Origin: an uncultured Microbacterium sp.
GTDB taxonomy: Bacteria > Actinomycetota > Actinomycetes > Actinomycetales > Microbacteriaceae
DNA length: 14,383 bases
Direction of reading: 5' to 3'
Assembly: GCF_937927635.1 (NCBI RefSeq)
Contig: NZ_CALBRW010000033.1
Location: 1 to 14,383, forward strand
Position 1 is the first letter of the stretch. Each line of letters opens with the position of its first letter. The translations under genes were made by a program, and so were the position numbers. The notes under the pieces are model-generated. The model saw nothing but the letters and a program-made list of their open reading frames with translations. It was not told where the DNA came from and did not search any database. Positions 12,671 to 14,383 of the stretch are shown piece after piece.

Positions 12671-13207
12671 ATGGCCCGCCCTCGCCCCCTGTCCATCGAT
12701 CCCCTCGCCGAAGCGAAGCGCCAGTGGCTGGCGCACGGCTGGGAGGATGCCGCGGACGGGATGGCCGTGGTCACCTCTGTGATGCGCGCCCAGCAGCTGC
12801 TGCTGGCGCGGGTGGATGCCGCGCTCAAGCCGTTCGGGGTGACGTTCGCCCGCTATGAGGTGCTGCGCCTGCTGGCGTTCAGCCGGTCCGGCACCCTGCC
12901 GCTGTCCAGCGTGGTGGCCCGCCTGCAGGTGCACGCGACCAGCGTCACCAGCACCGCCGAGCGTCTGGTGCGCGACGGCATGGTGCTGCGCGAGCCGCAT
13001 CCGCACGACGGACGAGCCGCGCTGCTCACGCTCACCGACACCGGCCGCGACCTGGTCGAGCGCGCGACCCGCGCACTGAACACCGAGGTGTTCGCCTCGC
13101 CCGGACTCTCCCCCGACGACGCCGCCACGCTGGTCGGCGTCGTCGCCCGCCTGCGCAAGAACGCCGGCGACTTCACCGACCCCCGCCCCGTGCCCGACCC
13201 GCTCTGA
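12671..13207 (+). CDS. MarR family winged helix-turn-helix regulator
   Basis: 178 residues. Helices at 30-55 begin the dimerisation region. The winged HTH follows: FARYEVLRLLAFSRSGTLPL (59-78), first HTH helix SSVVARLQVH (79-88), recognition helix ATSVTSTAERLVRDGMV (89-105), and the wing with HDGRAALLTLTDTGRDLV (112-129), which includes the family's D-x-R. Helices to about 165 close the dimer interface. The N-terminal 28 residues (DPLAEAKRQWLAHGW) are found in an actinobacterial subgroup. Divergent from etfB with a dyad between, it may control itself and the ETF operon; the ligand is unknown. There is no nearby efflux or degradation gene that would suggest one. Confidence 0.92.
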   Translation: MARPRPLSIDPLAEAKRQWLAHGWEDAADGMAVVTSVMRAQQLLLARVDAALKPFGVTFARYEVLRLLAFSRSGTLPLSSVVARLQVHATSVTSTAERLVRDGMVLREPHPHDGRAALLTLTDTGRDLVERATRALNTEVFASPGLSPDDAATLVGVVARLRKNAGDFTDPRPVPDPL

Positions 13208-13233
13208 CCCGCCCCGATCCGCTCCGTCTGCTC

Positions 13234-13295
13234 GCTCCCGTCGGACTTCCCGTCGCTTTCCCGGCATCCGACACGACACCTTCTGCGACGGGAGC
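13234..13295. repeat. Inverted repeat between marR-type gene and YdeI-family gene
   Basis: GCTCCCGTCG (13234-13243) and its perfect complement CGACGGGAGC (13286-13295) are separated by 42 nt. The repeat lies after the MarR stop and just before the next gene's -10. It could be a weak terminator or a looped operator; neither is clear. Apart from this and a GCATCC word, the 107-bp gap shows nothing. Confidence 0.35.
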
Positions 13296-13301
13296 AGTGA
13301 C

Positions 13302-13307
13302 TAGGAT
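13302..13307 (+). promoter_or_regulatory. Putative -10 element for leaderless YdeI-family gene
   Basis: TAGGAT is followed by seven bases (GCGGAGG) and ATG 13315. The GGAGG abuts the ATG with no spacer, so it is not usable as a normal Shine-Dalgarno for this start. Confidence 0.4.
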
Positions 13308-13314
13308 GCGGAGG

Positions 13315-13758
13315 ATGAGCGAGTTGAGGCTGCACACCGTCCTGGAGCCGACCGGGCCCGCCGGCGCGATCGTGCTGGACGACGATCAGGTCGCGGCCCT
13401 GAGCACCGCGAAGGCGTTCCCGGTCGTCGTCACCATCGGCGATCGCACGGCGCGACTGCGGCTGGCGCGCATGGGCGGGAAGAACCTGATCGGATTCAGC
13501 AAGGCCGTGCGCGCCGAACTGGGCGTAGAGCTCGGCGACGAATTCGACGCGGTCATCGCCGCCGACACCGCGGAGCGCACGGTGGAGATCCCGGATGCCC
13601 TGGCCGCGGCCCTCGCGTCCGACCCGGCCGCGAAGTCGACCTACGACGCCCTCTCGTTCACCCGCCGCAAGGAGATCGCCCGCTCCATCGCCGACGCGAA
13701 GCAGGACGCGACCCGCGAGCGCCGCCTGGCGAAGGCGCTCGACGAGCTGCGCGCCTAG
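13315..13758 (+). CDS. YdeI/OmdA-family protein (DUF1905 plus OmdA-like)
   Basis: 147 residues. Residues 4-88 form a DUF1905-type small beta domain (RLHTVLEPTGPAGAIVLDDD ... FPVVVTIGDRTARLRLARMG, then GFSKAVRAELGVELGDEFDA). Residues 90-145 form the helical OmdA-like 'bacteriocin-protection' tail with ALSFTRRKEIARSIADAKQD and RRLAKALDEL. This matches the family pattern of serine, paired basic residues and a terminal R-R-hh-K-hhD-L. OmdA-like proteins were named from Salmonella/Yersinia work on bacteriocin tolerance; the biochemical role is not settled. ATG 13315 is chosen over an in-frame GTG at 13297 because family members begin at this point and a -10-like element lies between the two. Confidence 0.85.
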   Translation: MSELRLHTVLEPTGPAGAIVLDDDQVAALSTAKAFPVVVTIGDRTARLRLARMGGKNLIGFSKAVRAELGVELGDEFDAVIAADTAERTVEIPDALAAALASDPAAKSTYDALSFTRRKEIARSIADAKQDATRERRLAKALDELRA

Positions 13759-13759
13759 A

Positions 13760-13882
13760 CGACGCTTCGACAGGCTCAGCGACCCAGACAGGCTCAGCGA
13801 CCCAGACGACCTCGGCGACGCTTCGACAGGCTCAGCGACCCAGACGGCCTCAGCCGCCCAGACGGCTTCAAGCAGCCCAGAC
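13760..13882. repeat. Block of five degenerate CTTCGACAGGCTCAG-type repeats
   Basis: A 30-bp unit beginning CGACGCTTCGACAGGCTCAG and ending CGACCCAGAC occurs identically at 13760-13789 and 13816-13845. Shorter or decayed units end in the same CCCAGAC at 13807, 13863 and 13882. The block fills the 129-bp space between convergent stop codons. It shows no long hairpin, no coding content and no spacer pattern of a CRISPR. The same sequence core occurs inside pntA. Confidence 0.8.
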
Positions 13883-13887
13883 GGGTT

Positions 13888-14337
13888 CTAGTCGCCCTCG
13901 TACACGTAGTGGTCGAAGCGCGCAGGCACGTTCTGGCGCTGCCAGACGAGCTCCTCGTCACGACGGGCGTTGTCGCCCGGGAACGCCTTGGCCGTGTACC
14001 GGGGCACCTGGCGGGCGTGCCCCGCCATGTGGGTGACGGCCGCGGCCTGCCCGCACACCCGCGCTGCGGCCATCGCCGTCGGGTCGCCCGCCTCACGGGC
14101 TGCGGCATGGCTCGCGAACGCCCAGCCGCGCACCTCCTCGATGCTCATCTCCCCGCGCAGCCACGAGTAGGCGGCATCCAGCGCCGCTCGCGGACGCGCA
14201 TCCTCGGGATGCACCTCGAGGAACAGCGGCAGCATCCGCTCGGCGCACGCCAGCGTCCACTCCACCAGCTCGCGCCGATCCTCCTCCTGCAGCTTCAGAT
14301 CGGTGTCGTCCGGACGCACCTCCGACACGGCGCTCAT
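13888..14337 (-). CDS. Imm-5-like putative immunity protein
   Basis: 149 residues, all-helical. Blocks DLKLQEEDRRELVEWTLACA (13-32), LFLEVHPEDARPRAALDAAY, HAAAREAGDPTAMAAARVCG (77-96) and AVTHMAGHARQVPRYTAKAF match proteins annotated 'putative immunity protein' with an Imm-5-like domain; this assignment is from memory of the family pattern. Immunity proteins normally neutralise a toxin encoded beside them, but no toxin, secretion or polymorphic-toxin gene is visible here. Its ATG overlaps the stop of an upstream crotonase gene (ATGA), so it is probably co-translated with a metabolic enzyme. Members of this family also occur without toxins, and a house-keeping role is possible. The stop abuts the repeat block. 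Confidence 0.65.
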   Translation of the reverse strand: MSAVSEVRPDDTDLKLQEEDRRELVEWTLACAERMLPLFLEVHPEDARPRAALDAAYSWLRGEMSIEEVRGWAFASHAAAREAGDPTAMAAARVCGQAAAVTHMAGHARQVPRYTAKAFPGDNARRDEELVWQRQNVPARFDHYVYEGD

Positions 14338-14383
14338 CGGTGCTGGAAGTGAGGGGGGCGCTTCTCGCGGAAGGCGGCCATCC
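14334..14383 (-). CDS. C-terminal tail of a probable enoyl-CoA hydratase/isomerase (runs off window)
   Basis: Only the last 15 complete codons are visible: MAAFREKRPPHFQHR then TGA. The pattern (G)M-x-A-F-x-E-K-R-x-P-x-F-x-x-R is typical of crotonase-family C-termini such as enoyl-CoA hydratases and MenB-like enzymes. The stop overlaps the start of the Imm-5-like gene by 4 nt. Too little is present to say which reaction it performs. Confidence 0.5.
   Translation of the reverse strand, partial: MAAFREKRPPHFQHR

Noticed and set aside
12527..13279. N-terminal extension of etfB by about 250 codons
   Set aside because: It is antisense to the MarR gene. A strong Shine-Dalgarno, a -10 element and the family start all place the beginning at 12526.
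13760..13882. CRISPR array
   Set aside because: Units are 18-38 bp apart without unique spacers of constant length, the copies are decaying, and no cas gene is present.

Overview
The window is about 70% G+C and reads as an actinobacterial chromosome, most likely the family Microbacteriaceae (Microbacterium or a close relative). That placement is inferred from composition, from TAnnnT promoter elements sitting 6-8 nt before start codons, from the protein families present, and from dispersed repeats of the CTTCGACAGGCTCAG type. There are no rRNA, tRNA, CRISPR, phage or IS genes. It is almost fully coding; the longest gap without a gene is 237 bp (8770-9006).

Layout. (1) Positions 1-499, minus: the N-terminal part of a PutA-type proline dehydrogenase, cut by the window edge. 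(2) 581-2456, plus: an overlapping three-gene operon of small membrane-anchored proteins with extracytoplasmic beta-rich domains. Its last gene overlaps, tail to tail by 112 bp, an unknown multi-pass membrane protein on the minus strand (2345-3793). (3) 3815-5035, minus: a proline/glutamine/tyrosine-rich DUF4190-like membrane protein and a hotdog thioesterase. (4) 5155-5661, plus: a GNAT acetyltransferase. It converges on pntB across a nested inverted repeat. (5) 5819-8769, minus: pntB and pntA, the proton-pumping NAD(P) transhydrogenase. (6) 9007-12526, minus: etfB, etfA and a cytochrome b-type membrane protein as one tightly packed operon ending in a strong hairpin. (7) 12671-13207, plus: a MarR regulator divergent from etfB. 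(8) 13315-13758, plus: a YdeI/OmdA-family protein, then a block of degenerate repeats. (9) 13888-14383, minus: an Imm-5-like 'immunity' protein, start-stop overlapped with the C-terminal tail of a probable enoyl-CoA hydratase.

How the genes may work together. The core is redox metabolism. PutA and the crotonase tail point to amino-acid and acyl-CoA oxidation. EtfBA collects electrons from acyl-CoA-type dehydrogenases. The cytochrome b protein sits 2 nt after etfA with no other redox partner, so it may pass ETF electrons to the menaquinone pool. PntAB links NADH, NADPH and the proton motive force. The MarR gene shares its control region with etfB and may regulate it.

The points most worth following are: the etfBA-cytochrome b arrangement; the cytochrome's disordered N-terminal extension, which carries three copies of an RRGLPRxxGGExWPP motif; fragments of dispersed intergenic repeats that have become in-frame linker codons in both pntA and the cytochrome gene; a strong excess of the hexamer GGATGC; and the three-gene anchored-domain operon of unknown function.
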